A stretch of 64,000 bases of DNA from Gp7-AA10 sp035636095 (GTDB taxonomy: Bacteria > Acidobacteriota > Thermoanaerobaculia > Gp7-AA8), in the NCBI GenBank assembly GCA_035636095.1, contig DASPZU010000025.1, forward strand, positions 62,001 to 126,000, read 5' to 3'. Below the pieces are notes generated by a model. That model saw nothing but the letters and a program-made list of their open reading frames with translations. It was not told the DNA's origin and made no database searches. Shown here one piece after another: positions 23,595 to 32,990 of the stretch (its first letter is position 1; each line of letters opens with the position of its first letter). Made by a program: the position numbers and the translations under genes.

Positions 23595-24973
23595 TGCGCA
23601 GGCTCTCGCTCTTACTCGCTTTGGTGCTGAGCGCATGCATCCACATCGCGCCCAAACCGATTGTCCCCGCTCAAACAGCGCAGCAACTCGAATCGCGATC
23701 TCTCGCGGATGCCGGACTGCAGAAGTTTGTGGCGGCACATGTGTCGGGGGGGACGACGCCCATCACGCGATGGGACCTGGAAAGGCTGACGTTGGCGGCG
23801 TTCTACTTTCATCCGGATCTCGACATCGCGCGCGCCGACGCCGCGGTCGCTCGTGCCGCAATCGCCACGGCCGGCCAGCGTCCGGACCCGAGCGTGACTC
23901 TTCCCGTCGAACACAAGGGCGATCCGGGTGTCACTCCGTGGGTGCTGGTTCTCGGATTCGATTTTCAGATCGAGACGGCCAACAAGCGCGGTCTTCGCAT
24001 GCGTCACGCCGAGGATTTGTCGCAGGCTGCCGAGCTTGCCATTGCCCAGGATGCGTGGCAACTCCGGAGCGCGATCCGTGCGCAACTGGTCGCGTTGACG
24101 GCAGCGGGAGAGAGCGTCGCGATCCTTCAGCGACAACGCGACGCCCAAAACGATCTCGTCGAGGCCCTGCAGAAGCGTTTCGACCTCGGTCAGGGCTCAC
24201 GCGTCGAGCTGACGCAGGCGCGGATCGCGTCGCGCCAGACGGCGCTGCTTCTTCGCGACCGGCAGACTCAAATCGCGCAGGCGCGCGCACGACTGGCGGC
24301 CGCCATCGGAGTGCCTCTCAACGGCGCGAAGGATTCCGAATTCGATTTCGATCCGCGGGCTCTGCCGGCAGCGACGTTGCCCACGGATTTGCGCGAGCGC
24401 GCGCTCACCACTCGACCCGACATTCTCGTTTCGCTCGCGCAATATGCGGCCGCCGAATCGGACTTGCGGCTCGAGCTGGCGCGTCAATATCCCGATTTTC
24501 ACATCGCGCCCGGTTTCGGCTGGGACCAGGGCCACCAGCGCTGGGACTTCGGATTTGCGTCGGTCGCTCCGATTTTTTCCCGAAATCGCGGTTCGATTCT
24601 GGAGGCCGAGAGACGCCGGTCGGCGAGCGAGGCGCGATTCGTCGCCTTGCAGTCGCGCGTCATCGCCGCCGCCGACGAAGCATCTGAGGTTTACCGCCAG
24701 GCACTGGCGAAGGTCGAAGAAACCGCGAGCATCCTGTCGTTGCAGAGGGCGCAGCTCGACGCCGCACAGCGCTCGTTCAACGCCGGACAAATCGATCGCG
24801 TGGCATTGCGCACGGCGGAGCTCGAGTTCGCTGCCGCGGAGCTCGCGCGAACGGATGCCGTCGCGCAGGCGCAGCAGGCGCTCGGCGCCCTGGAGGACGC
24901 GATCGAGCAGCCGCTGAGCGGCACCGCTCTGCCGGCGGCACCGCGCGTCAATCCACGGGAGAGTCAGCGGTGA
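23591..24973 (+). CDS. TolC-family outer-membrane efflux lipoprotein (CusC-like)
   Basis: The 460-residue product has a lipoprotein signal with lipobox LSAC near residue 16. Two homologous long-helix halves are typical of outer-membrane efflux channels: FHPDLDIARADAAVARAAIATAGQRPDPSV, RFDLGQGSRVELTQARI, TRPDILVSLAQYAAAESDLRLELARQYPD, and SFNAGQIDRVALRTAELEF. The ATG overlaps the stop of the PAP2 phosphatase gene (ATGA), and the gene ends in a GTGA junction with the adaptor. It should form the outer-membrane duct of a tripartite pump with the next two products. Confidence 0.9.
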   Translation: MMRRLSLLLALVLSACIHIAPKPIVPAQTAQQLESRSLADAGLQKFVAAHVSGGTTPITRWDLERLTLAAFYFHPDLDIARADAAVARAAIATAGQRPDPSVTLPVEHKGDPGVTPWVLVLGFDFQIETANKRGLRMRHAEDLSQAAELAIAQDAWQLRSAIRAQLVALTAAGESVAILQRQRDAQNDLVEALQKRFDLGQGSRVELTQARIASRQTALLLRDRQTQIAQARARLAAAIGVPLNGAKDSEFDFDPRALPAATLPTDLRERALTTRPDILVSLAQYAAAESDLRLELARQYPDFHIAPGFGWDQGHQRWDFGFASVAPIFSRNRGSILEAERRRSASEARFVALQSRVIAAADEASEVYRQALAKVEETASILSLQRAQLDAAQRSFNAGQIDRVALRTAELEFAAAELARTDAVAQAQQALGALEDAIEQPLSGTALPAAPRVNPRESQR

Positions 24974-25983
24974 ATCGATCGAGCCTTCGTGTCGTGGCGA
25001 TGGTGATTGCTGCAGCCGTCATTGGCGCGCTGGTCATGTATGTGATCGTTCGTCCGCGCAACGAAGCAGCGCCCGATACCGCGCCGCCGCAGCGCGTCAC
25101 CGTTGAGAACGGCGAGCCGACCATCGCGGTGGACGCGGAGACGCAGCAGAAGATCGGGCTTGCCACAGCGCCTGTGGTCGGGAGCCAGCACACCGAGGAG
25201 CTGCAGTTGTTCGGCAATGTGGTGGATGTTCAGGAATTGGCGACGCTCGAGAACCAGCTCGCGACCGCTCGCGGTCAAGCGGAGCAGGCGCGCGCAAAGG
25301 CGACCTTCGACCGCGCGGAGCTCAGCAGGCTTCGTGCCCTGAACGCCGACAACAAGAACGTGTCCGACCGCGCCGTGCAAGAGGCGACATCGGTGGTGGC
25401 CGCTGACGACGCTGCGCTGGCGGCAGCCAGTGCCGCCATGCAGGCCGCGATGAGCTCGGCCACCCAGCGGTTCGGTCCTGTGATCGCGAAGGCACTCAAC
25501 TCCCGATCGGCGCTCTATCAGAATCTGATCTCGTTGCGCGAGATGCTCGTTCAGATCGCGCTGCTGCCGGGTACACCACCTCCGCAGACGCTGAGCGTCG
25601 TCGCCGGCGACGGCAGCTCCGTGCGCGCGCGCCTGCTGTCGGTTGCGCCTCGCGTCGATCCGCGCCTGCAGGGCACCAGCTATTTCTATGTTGCGCCGGG
25701 TGGAAAGTTGGCGGCGGGGATGAACGTGACGGCGCACTTTGCAGGCTCACGGGCTGCTGATGGCGCCGTCGTACCGAGCGATGCCGTGGTCGCCTTCGAA
25801 GGAAAATCGTGGGTCTATGTCCGGCGCGATGCAACGCACTTCGTGCGGCGCGAGATCAGCATCGCATCGCCGTCACAAAGCGGATTTTTTGTTACGAACA
25901 TTGAAGCGGGAACCCCGGTCGTGATGAATGGCGCGCAGCAGCTCCTCTCTGAAGAGATGCGCGCGCAGTTGCACGAAGCGTGA
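24970..25983 (+). CDS. Efflux RND transporter periplasmic adaptor (membrane-fusion protein)
   Basis: The 337-residue product starts at a GTG overlapping the previous stop. One N-terminal membrane helix (VVAMVIAAAVIGALVMYVIV) is followed by the barrel-sandwich start IAVDAETQQKIGLATAPV, an Ala-rich helical hairpin of moderate length (about 95-170), and the beta-barrel and membrane-proximal parts (GKLAAGMNVTAHF, VPSDAVVAFEGKSWVYVRRDATHFVRREI). It is of the heavy-metal-efflux adaptor type but shorter, and lacks the Met-rich N-terminus of CusB, so the substrate is not shown to be copper or silver. Confidence 0.87.
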   Translation: MNRSSLRVVAMVIAAAVIGALVMYVIVRPRNEAAPDTAPPQRVTVENGEPTIAVDAETQQKIGLATAPVVGSQHTEELQLFGNVVDVQELATLENQLATARGQAEQARAKATFDRAELSRLRALNADNKNVSDRAVQEATSVVAADDAALAAASAAMQAAMSSATQRFGPVIAKALNSRSALYQNLISLREMLVQIALLPGTPPPQTLSVVAGDGSSVRARLLSVAPRVDPRLQGTSYFYVAPGGKLAAGMNVTAHFAGSRAADGAVVPSDAVVAFEGKSWVYVRRDATHFVRREISIASPSQSGFFVTNIEAGTPVVMNGAQQLLSEEMRAQLHEA

Positions 25984-28900
25984 TGCTTTCGGCAATCGTC
26001 AGAGTCTCGCTTCGCTTTCGTGGCGTCATCATCGCCCTCGGTGTCGTCGCCGTCGCATACGGCATCTACTCGCTCGGGACCGCGAAGTACGACGTCTTTC
26101 CCGAATTCGCAACGCCGCAGATCAGCATTCAAACTGAGGCTCCCGGACTGTCGCCGGAGCAGGTGGAAGTGCTGGTCACGCAGCGCACCGAGAACGCGCT
26201 CAACGGCGCGCCGGGAATTCAAAGCATTCGCTCCGAATCGGTCCAGGGTCTGTCGCTGATCATCATCAACTTCGACACCACGACCGACATCTATCGCGAT
26301 CGCCAGGACGTCGCGGAACGCCTGGCAACACTTTCGGGCGTGCTTCCCAGCGGAACCAAAGCGCCGGTGATGACGCCGCTGACGTCGTCGACCGGCGATC
26401 TGATGACCATCGGCCTGGTCTCCGACAAGTTGACGCTGATGCAACTGCGCACGCTCGTCGATTGGGTCCTCGTTCCGCGTCTCCTGGCGGTGCAGGGCGT
26501 CGCGAAGGCCAGCGTGTACGGCGGCGACGTGCGGCAAATCCAGATCCAGATCGACTCCGCCAGGATGATCGCGCGCGAGCTTGCCATCGACGATGTCCTG
26601 AGCGCTGCGCGCCGCGCCACCGGCGTTCGCGGGGCGGGTTTCGTCGATACTCGAAATCAGCGGATCGTCATCCGCAGCCAGGGCGAAGCGCTGAGCGCCG
26701 TCGACATCGGGCGGGTGGTGGTGGCACATCAGCCGTCAGGCAACGTGACGCTGGCAGACGTGGGCCGCGTCATCGATGCGCCCGCTCCTCCGATCAGCGA
26801 CGCATCGGTGATGGGTCAACGCGCCGTCATCATCAACACGTGGGCGCAGTACCGCGCCAACACCCTCGAGACAACTGCGGGAGTCGAACGGGCACTCGAT
26901 CAGATGTCGCCGATTTTAAAAGCGAATAATGTGACTATATATCCTGCAGTATTTCGCGCCGCGAATTTCATCGAGCTCGCCACGCACAACATTACGGTCG
27001 CCCTTCTGCTGGGCGCTTTTCTGGTCATGGCGGTGCTGTTCCTTTTTCTCTCGAGTTTTCGCGCGGCGGCCATCTCGTGCACCGCCATTCCGTTGTCGCT
27101 CCTCCTCGCCATCGCGCTCCTTCAGTACCTCGGATACAGCCTCAACACGCTGACCCTGGGCGGACTCGCGATCGCGATCGGGGTGGTCGTCGATGATGCC
27201 GTCATCGATGTCGAGAACATCCAGCGGCGCCTTCGCGAGAATCACGGTCATCGCCCGGTTCTCGACGTGATCTTCGAGGCTTCGCTGGAAGTTCGCGGCG
27301 CCGTCGTTTATGCATCCTTCGCAGTGGCGCTGGTGTTCGTACCAGTTCTCACGATGAGCGGGCTGGCAGGCCGGCTCTTCGCGCCCATGGCGCTGGCGTA
27401 CATCTTTTCAATCCTGGCGTCGCTGATGGTTGCGCTGACCATCACGCCCGCGCTTTGCGCGCTGCTTTTGCGCGGCAAGGAGATCGAAAGGGAAGAACGC
27501 CACTGGCTGACGGCTTTGAAGTCTCGCTATCGCAGTGTTGTGCTGCGCGTCGAGCAATATCCGGGCGAAGTGATTGGGGCAGTGGCGTTCATCACCATCG
27601 CGGGCCTGGCACTCTTTCCGTTTCTGGGCCGGACATTTCTGCCCGAGCTCCACGAAAACCACTATCTCGTGCACATCGAGGCGGCCCCCGGGACGTCGAT
27701 CCAGGAGTCGGCGCGAATCGGGGCCATCGTGCAGCACGACCTCATGAAGTTGCCGTTCGTTCGTTACGTCGGACAGCGCGTCGGCCGGGCTGAATCGGAT
27801 GACGTATACGGACCGCAGTCGAGCGAGATCGAAGTCGATCTGAAACCGGATCCGCCGGAAGACTCGCTCGACAAAATTCGCGACACGCTGAACGCGATTC
27901 CCGGCATCGCGTCGGCCATCAACACCTTTTTGGCAGAACGCATCGAGGAGACCATTTCGGGATACACCGCGCCGGTGGTGGCGGAAGTGGTCGGCAACGA
28001 TCTCGACGTACTCGACGCGAAAGCGCAGGAAGTCTCGCGCGTTCTGTCGCAAGTGCCGGGAGCGACCGACGTTCAGGTGCAATCGCCCCCCGGTACACCG
28101 GAGCTGGTGGTGCGGTTGCGTCCCGCCGATGTCGCTCGCTGGGGATTCGATCCGGTCGATGTGCTCGACTCCCTTCGCGTGGCGTACAGCGGCGATGTGG
28201 CCGGCGAGATCTTCGAAGGCAATCGCGTATTCGACGTCGCGGTCATCCTTCCGCGCGAGCAGCGCAACGCCATCGATTCGATCGGCAGCCTGCCGCTGCG
28301 AAGTCCGAGCGGGACCTACGTTCGACTCCGCGACATCGCAGACGTGGTGCAATCGTCCGGACGCTACGTCATCCTTCACAAAGCGGCGCGCCGCGTTCAA
28401 ACGATTACCTGCAACGTTGCCGGACGCGACGTCGCCTCTTTCGTCGCGGATGCGCGGCGTGCCGTCGCGGCAAAGGTGTCGCTTCCGTCCAGCGCGTACA
28501 TCGAATTCACCGGCGCCGCCGAGGCCGAGGCGCGTTCGCGGCGCGACCTGCTGATTCACTCCGCGATCGTGCTGGTCGGCATCGCCTTGCTCCTCACGAT
28601 CGTGATGCGGACGGCCCGGAATCTCGCGCTGGTGGCGCTGAATCTGCCCTTCGCTTTGGTGGGAGGCGTGATCGCGGCGCTGATCACGCGCGAGCCGCTC
28701 TCAGTCGGATCGATGGTCGGCTTCGTGACGCTGTTCGGCATCACGCTGCGCAACTCCATCATGATGATTTCCCACTATGACCATCTGGTGGCAGTGGAAG
28801 GCGCCAGCTGGAATCTCGACACCGTGATCCGCGGCGCGTCGGAACGGCTGGTGCCGATCGTGATGACGTCTGTGGTGACGGCGCTCGGACTTTTGCCGCT

Positions 28901-29042
28901 GGCCATCGGACGCAACGCGCCCGGCCGCGAAATCGAGGGCGCCATGGCCATCGTCATCCTGGGCGGCCTGGTCACGTCGACCATCCTCAATCTGCTCGTG
29001 CTGCCTACCGTGGCCCACCGCTACGGACGATTCGGCCACTAG
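25980..29042 (+). CDS. RND-type efflux pump inner-membrane transporter (HME/CusA-like)
   Basis: The 1020-residue transporter has the standard twelve-helix RND layout with two large periplasmic loops. TM1 is followed by VFPEFATPQISIQTEAPGLS and YRDRQDVAERL. TM4 carries the proton-relay GGLAIAIGVVVDDAVIDVEN of the heavy-metal efflux branch. The second half contains FLGRTFLPELHENHYLVHIEAAPGTS and ends VLPTVAHRYGRF. Start codons GTG (overlapping the adaptor stop) and ATG follow each other directly. The substrate is unresolved between metal ions and organic compounds. Codons at 26916-26956 are locally A/T-ending. The stop shares a palindromic CTAG with the convergent Spy-like gene. Confidence 0.9.
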   Translation: MMLSAIVRVSLRFRGVIIALGVVAVAYGIYSLGTAKYDVFPEFATPQISIQTEAPGLSPEQVEVLVTQRTENALNGAPGIQSIRSESVQGLSLIIINFDTTTDIYRDRQDVAERLATLSGVLPSGTKAPVMTPLTSSTGDLMTIGLVSDKLTLMQLRTLVDWVLVPRLLAVQGVAKASVYGGDVRQIQIQIDSARMIARELAIDDVLSAARRATGVRGAGFVDTRNQRIVIRSQGEALSAVDIGRVVVAHQPSGNVTLADVGRVIDAPAPPISDASVMGQRAVIINTWAQYRANTLETTAGVERALDQMSPILKANNVTIYPAVFRAANFIELATHNITVALLLGAFLVMAVLFLFLSSFRAAAISCTAIPLSLLLAIALLQYLGYSLNTLTLGGLAIAIGVVVDDAVIDVENIQRRLRENHGHRPVLDVIFEASLEVRGAVVYASFAVALVFVPVLTMSGLAGRLFAPMALAYIFSILASLMVALTITPALCALLLRGKEIEREERHWLTALKSRYRSVVLRVEQYPGEVIGAVAFITIAGLALFPFLGRTFLPELHENHYLVHIEAAPGTSIQESARIGAIVQHDLMKLPFVRYVGQRVGRAESDDVYGPQSSEIEVDLKPDPPEDSLDKIRDTLNAIPGIASAINTFLAERIEETISGYTAPVVAEVVGNDLDVLDAKAQEVSRVLSQVPGATDVQVQSPPGTPELVVRLRPADVARWGFDPVDVLDSLRVAYSGDVAGEIFEGNRVFDVAVILPREQRNAIDSIGSLPLRSPSGTYVRLRDIADVVQSSGRYVILHKAARRVQTITCNVAGRDVASFVADARRAVAAKVSLPSSAYIEFTGAAEAEARSRRDLLIHSAIVLVGIALLLTIVMRTARNLALVALNLPFALVGGVIAALITREPLSVGSMVGFVTLFGITLRNSIMMISHYDHLVAVEGASWNLDTVIRGASERLVPIVMTSVVTALGLLPLAIGRNAPGREIEGAMAIVILGGLVTSTILNLLVLPTVAHRYGRFGH

Positions 29043-29569
29043 CCCGGGAACCGCCCCCGCCCGCCCGTCCCGCGGCCGCCCCGGCGCGGATAGCCGCTGT
29101 CCTGCCGCCGCTGCGCGCGGCGCTCCTGCAACTGCTGCTGCAAGGTCTGCCACTGATCCTGCGTCAGGATCATTCGCTGCGCAGCGAGCAATGCCATCTG
29201 CTTGTCGAACAGAGTATCGCGCAGCGCGCGGACGCGCTGGCCGGCGGTCACGATGTCGTCATTCGAAGGTTGTTTCGAATCGAGAACCGACCGCACATCG
29301 CGCACCGCAACCATCATGTCGCGCTCCAGACGCGAGCTGTCATCCTCCGGGATTTTGTCGAGCGCAGCGATTTGATCGGGGGTCAGCCGCACAGCATCGG
29401 CAAGCATCGGCTGATGCCACCAGCCCGCAGGCGGCAACATGTCCAATCCGCCTGCCGCCGGACGCGCGTCCATGGGCGGTGGGCCGTTGCGCGGCTGATA
29501 AACCGGTTGATCGTAGTTGTCAGTCGCACAGGCGCAGACGAGAAGCGTGAGAACAAGCAGTCGTTTCAT
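29039..29569 (-). CDS. Spy/CpxP-like LTXXQ-motif periplasmic lipoprotein
   Basis: The 176-residue protein has a short lipoprotein signal (MKRLLVLTLLVCAC). A helical core of the Spy/CpxP type follows: VRLTPDQIAALDKIPEDDSSRLERDMMVAVRDVRSVL, then QRMILTQDQWQTLQQQLQERRAQRR, which contains two LTxxQ-like motifs (LTPDQ, LTQDQ). The C-terminus is a Gly/Arg-rich tail. The family acts as ATP-independent periplasmic chaperones or stress sensors, often linked to metal or envelope stress; its place next to a metal-type RND pump fits that. The stop codon overlaps the transporter's by four bases. Confidence 0.75.
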   Translation of the reverse strand: MKRLLVLTLLVCACATDNYDQPVYQPRNGPPPMDARPAAGGLDMLPPAGWWHQPMLADAVRLTPDQIAALDKIPEDDSSRLERDMMVAVRDVRSVLDSKQPSNDDIVTAGQRVRALRDTLFDKQMALLAAQRMILTQDQWQTLQQQLQERRAQRRQDSGYPRRGGRGTGGRGRFPG

Positions 29570-29605
29570 ACGATGGTGTACGCCGGACGCCGCGGAGCTG
29601 TTGAA

Positions 29606-30589
29606 TTAATCGCGCAAGAGCAGGCGCGCGGCGTTCCCGCCCAGAATCGCCGCGCGATCGGATTCGGAGAGATTGAGCGCCGCGATGCTGTGGAGCATCT
29701 TCGGCAAGCTTCCGATCTGATGGGGATAGTCGCTGCCGGCCAGGATGTGGTCCGCGCCCGCGAAGTCGATGGCCAGCTGCAGCGCGAGGACGTCGAAGTT
29801 GACGGAGTCGTAATAGAACTCCTTCAGGTATTCGCTGGGCGGGCGATCGATGTTCGCGCGGCATTCCTTGAAAGCATAGAAGCCGCGATCGAGTCGCTCG
29901 ACGAGGTACGGAATCGCGCCGCCGAGGTGTCCCAGGGCCCATTTGATGCGAGGGAAGCGATCGACGGTGCCGCTGAAGACCAGACTGGCAGCGGCGAGGG
30001 TGGTGTCGAGCGGAAACCCGACCAGCGGCATCAGCCAGTAGTCCTTCATCGCTTCGACGCCCACCGGCGAGGTCGGGTGAATGTGAATCACTGCACCGAG
30101 ATCATTCGCTGTTTCCCAGACGGGACAGAATCGGTCATCGCTCAGCGCAACGCCGTTGATGTTGCTGAAGACCATCGCACCGCAGAATCCGAGCTGACGA
30201 CAGGCGCGTTCGAGCTCCTTCGCTGATGCATCGGGATCGCTCAGAGGAAGCGTTGCCACAGCGGCGAAACGGCCGCTCGATCCGCGCACGATGGACGCGA
30301 ATCCATCGTTGACCAACCGCGCCAATTTCACCGCTGTGGCCGGCTCCTCAACGTGTGTGCCGGGCGTGGTCAGGCTGAGGATTTGCGTATCGACGCCATG
30401 CTCGCGCAATACCGTCTCGCGATACGCGATATCGCGATGTCCCCGCACTGCGATGTTGTAGTCGCCGGGATAGTGGAGGACCGGATTCCCCTCTGCATCG
30501 ACCGTGACGCGTACGTGGCTCGATCCCGATCGAAGCGCATCGAGATAAGCCTGCGGATAGAAGTGATTGTGGAAATCGATGACCCGCAT
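29606..30589 (-). CDS. Amidohydrolase_2 family metal-dependent hydrolase (ACMSD-like)
   Basis: The 327-residue cytosolic TIM-barrel enzyme has VIDFHNHFYP at the N-terminus (metal His pair), AVIHIHPTSP in the middle, WALGHLGGAIPYLVERLDRGF, and ILAGSDYPHQIG with the catalytic Asp near the end. This is the pattern of 2-amino-3-carboxymuconate-semialdehyde decarboxylase and related decarboxylases/hydrolases. The ATG overlaps the TGA of the anti-sigma gene by one base (TGATG), supporting this start. It follows a sigma/anti-sigma pair and is probably read with them; the substrate is unknown. Confidence 0.85.
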   Translation of the reverse strand: MRVIDFHNHFYPQAYLDALRSGSSHVRVTVDAEGNPVLHYPGDYNIAVRGHRDIAYRETVLREHGVDTQILSLTTPGTHVEEPATAVKLARLVNDGFASIVRGSSGRFAAVATLPLSDPDASAKELERACRQLGFCGAMVFSNINGVALSDDRFCPVWETANDLGAVIHIHPTSPVGVEAMKDYWLMPLVGFPLDTTLAAASLVFSGTVDRFPRIKWALGHLGGAIPYLVERLDRGFYAFKECRANIDRPPSEYLKEFYYDSVNFDVLALQLAIDFAGADHILAGSDYPHQIGSLPKMLHSIAALNLSESDRAAILGGNAARLLLRD

Positions 30590-31014
30590 CAGTCCTCTGT
30601 GACGGTGAAGTACACAGCGACCGGTGCGAGAATCAGCCACGCCACGAAGGCAAAAATGGGAATTGTGAGCAGCGGCCGGTAGTCGATTCGAGGAGGCGTT
30701 GCGCCGAGGACCACAACTGCCACGATGATCGCGACCGCGATCAACGCGACCTGAACGAGTGTCGCGGTCCGAACAAACACGCGTCTGGCCTGCTGCCGCG
30801 CTCGCATGTTGGCGCGCCACCACACCAGACCCGAGCTCGGAATCGTCGCCTCACGCATCAGCGTGCGGCGGTCATCAGCGACCGCGGAGGCGACGGCGAG
30901 CAGATCGGCGCAGCTTGCGCACGATGCAACATGGTTTCGAAGGTCGTCATCGATATACGCGCTCGCGACGGCGCGGAGGACATCATTCTCGCGATTGCAG
31001 TTTCTGTTAAGCAC
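30589..31014 (-). CDS. Zinc-finger anti-sigma factor, membrane-bound
   Basis: The 141-residue protein has an N-terminal anti-sigma domain: helix DVLRAVASAYIDDDLRNH, then His-x3-Cys-x2-Cys (HVASCASCADLL), the zinc-binding ZAS motif. Two transmembrane helices follow at about 84-104 and 114-136. It would bind and hold the ECF sigma factor encoded just upstream. The two genes overlap by eight bases, as is usual for sigma/anti-sigma pairs. The C-terminal sensor part is only a few residues long. Confidence 0.8.
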   Translation of the reverse strand: MLNRNCNRENDVLRAVASAYIDDDLRNHVASCASCADLLAVASAVADDRRTLMREATIPSSGLVWWRANMRARQQARRVFVRTATLVQVALIAVAIIVAVVVLGATPPRIDYRPLLTIPIFAFVAWLILAPVAVYFTVTED

Positions 31015-31552
31015 GGAGCAACTCCGCCAGCTTTCGCCGCGCTCTGAAAAGCAGCGACTTGATGCTCTTGCTGCTCACTCCGACGATCTCCGCGATTTCA
31101 ACATGCGACGATCCTTGGGCATAGGCCAGCCACAGGATCTGGCGCTGCAGCGGCTTCAGTCGCGAAAGCGCACGAGCCAGGTCGGTGCGCTGGTCGTGCC
31201 GTGCGTCGAGCGATTCGATCTCATCCGGCAACGGTACGTCGATGCCGCGGCGCTGCCGCCGGCCGTGATCGCGCACCAGATTCGTCGCGATGCGGAAAAG
31301 CGAGTTGCGACGATGCGACTCGCTCTCGTATTGCGTTCCCGCGCGATAGAACCGGAAGAAGGCCTCCTGCAGCAGATCGTCGGCGACGTGCGCGTCTCCG
31401 GTCAGACGGACGAGGTAGGCCCACACCTGGCGCGCAGTCCGTTCGTAGAATGCGCGGAAGCTCTCCTCGTCCATCCGCGCCGGCGCGGCTTTCGCCTTCG
31501 ATTGCTCGGCCAGCAGCGTTGTTTCGAGCATCAGTGTGCTGATCGCCATCAT
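31007..31552 (-). CDS. ECF RNA polymerase sigma factor
   Basis: The 181-residue protein carries sigma region 2 (FRAFYERTARQVWAYLVRLTGDAHVADDLLQEAFFRFYR) and region 4 (LSRLKPLQRQILWLAYAQGSSHVEIAEIVGVSSKSIKSLLFRARRKLAELL), joined by a linker with LFRIATNLVRDHGRR. Region 2 would recognise the -10 and region 4 the -35 element of its target promoters. The start is uncertain: Met1, Met8 and Met27 are all possible, and region 2 only begins after Met27. It is the first gene of a unit with the zinc-finger anti-sigma and the amidohydrolase. Confidence 0.9.
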   Translation of the reverse strand: MMAISTLMLETTLLAEQSKAKAAPARMDEESFRAFYERTARQVWAYLVRLTGDAHVADDLLQEAFFRFYRAGTQYESESHRRNSLFRIATNLVRDHGRRQRRGIDVPLPDEIESLDARHDQRTDLARALSRLKPLQRQILWLAYAQGSSHVEIAEIVGVSSKSIKSLLFRARRKLAELLRA

Positions 31553-31562
31553 TCAGATCATG

Positions 31563-32417
31563 TCACGATTCGCTTGGCCTGGCCCCGGTTCCGTTCCACA
31601 GGCCAAATCGCCGCGAGAGCACATAGAAGATGATTGCCGAGATCACCAGGGCGATTCCAACCATTAATCCGATGATGCCGATTCCGTACAGTCCCTCTGC
31701 TGCCGGCGGCTTGACTCGGAGGCTGACCAGATTGAACCCGATTCCGAGCGCGATCATCACCAGGCCGGCCTGCAGCGACCAGAAAATTCGGCCGATCGGC
31801 GCGCTGATGGGTCGTGGTCCGGCTTCGAGTGGAATCGGCGCAGACTCGAAGAAGCGTTTTCCGGCCGGCGTCTGGATGTAAGCCAGCAGCTCTTCGTTCG
31901 ACGTGAATCGATCGAGGAGCTTGCTGTTCACTTCCATCTGCACTCTCGAGAGTCGACTCCAACGACGCTGCTCGATCAACGTCTTGACGGCCCAGATCAG
32001 CACCGAAGTGACGACCAGAAAAACGAGGAAGCCTGCCACATCGCCCATGATCAATCGCCATGCGCGCATCGACACCGGATCGTCGCCCTCTCCCCCGATT
32101 GAAACCTGCTCCAGATAATAGGAAGGGTTGTGCGCGACCTGAGGGTGCTGGCCGACAAAGGTTCCCAGCGCCGGGTAGTTCGCGAGGTAGGTTTCGTTGT
32201 TGAACAGAGTCGGATCGAGTTTCAGCACCTTTCCGAGCTCAGGCGGATAGCGGCGCAAGAGCGCCTTCATCTCTTCACGGGTCTGACGGCTGTCGGTGTC
32301 GTCGACCGGCGCCGCGGCGACGCTCGCCGTGGCGGTGGGGGGGGCGGGCGTGGGGCGGGCGGCGATGGCGCTGGTCGCGATCACCAGAAGAAAGGCTCCA
32401 ACGATTTTTCGAATCAT
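31563..32417 (-). CDS. Uncharacterised membrane protein with signal peptide
   Basis: The 284-residue protein has a signal peptide (MIRKIVGAFLLVIATSAIA) and a Pro/Ala-rich stretch. A conserved-looking extracytoplasmic segment follows (LLRRYPPELGKVLKLDPTLF, NETYLANYPALGTFV). The first transmembrane helix lies at about 128-150, with a cytoplasmic middle and two further transmembrane helices at about 213-235 and 245-270. An upstream in-frame TTG exists but gives no signal peptide at the terminus. I do not recognise the function. It is wedged between two ECF sigma genes, which suggests a link to envelope signalling. Confidence 0.65.
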   Translation of the reverse strand: MIRKIVGAFLLVIATSAIAARPTPAPPTATASVAAAPVDDTDSRQTREEMKALLRRYPPELGKVLKLDPTLFNNETYLANYPALGTFVGQHPQVAHNPSYYLEQVSIGGEGDDPVSMRAWRLIMGDVAGFLVFLVVTSVLIWAVKTLIEQRRWSRLSRVQMEVNSKLLDRFTSNEELLAYIQTPAGKRFFESAPIPLEAGPRPISAPIGRIFWSLQAGLVMIALGIGFNLVSLRVKPPAAEGLYGIGIIGLMVGIALVISAIIFYVLSRRFGLWNGTGARPSES

Positions 32418-32498
32418 GACCGGTAATACGCTGGGATCCTCCAAAGGTGCACAGTCGATGAAACCCCCCCTGGCGGCCGCTGGTAAATACTGAGCGGA

Positions 32499-32990
32499 AT
32501 GGATGTCGACGATTTCGAGGCGCTATTCCGCAAATACCAGGGCGAGGTTTACGGCTGGATCATGCGCATCGTTCGCGATCGGACTGTAGCGGAGGACTTG
32601 ACCGTGGAGACTTTCTGGCGGATCTGGAAAGCGCGCTCGCGATTCGATCCCAGGCGAGAATTTGCGCCGTGGGCGCGGAGAATCGCGTCGAACGTCGCGC
32701 TCAGTCATCTGAGGCACCGGCCCCGCGAAATCTCGCTGCTGGTCGATCCTCCCGCCGCGCCGTCCGCCGATCCCGCAGTGACCAGCGATACGCTCACGAA
32801 GGTTCAGCGTGCCTTCCGCGAGCTCCCGCCGAAACTGCAGGCGGCGGCAACGCTCGCCCTGATCGAAGAACAAAAGTACGAAACGATCGCCGCAGCGCTG
32901 GGGATCTCGGTCGGAGGCGTGAAGTCGCGCGTCTTCCGCGCCGTCCGGATCCTGCGAAAAAAACTCGAAAGGCTTGGAATCAGACCATGA
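32499..32990 (+). CDS. ECF RNA polymerase sigma factor
   Basis: The 163-residue sigma factor has region 2 (FEALFRKYQGEVYGWIMRIVRDRTVAEDLTVETFWRIWKAR) and region 4 (RAFRELPPKLQAAATLALIEEQKYETIAAALGISVGGVKSRVFRAVRILRKKL). The order and length are those of small ECF factors. It ends in an ATGA overlap with a tiny membrane protein that may take the anti-sigma role. The promoter region is the 81-base gap shared with the divergent membrane-protein gene. Confidence 0.9.
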   Translation: MDVDDFEALFRKYQGEVYGWIMRIVRDRTVAEDLTVETFWRIWKARSRFDPRREFAPWARRIASNVALSHLRHRPREISLLVDPPAAPSADPAVTSDTLTKVQRAFRELPPKLQAAATLALIEEQKYETIAAALGISVGGVKSRVFRAVRILRKKLERLGIRP

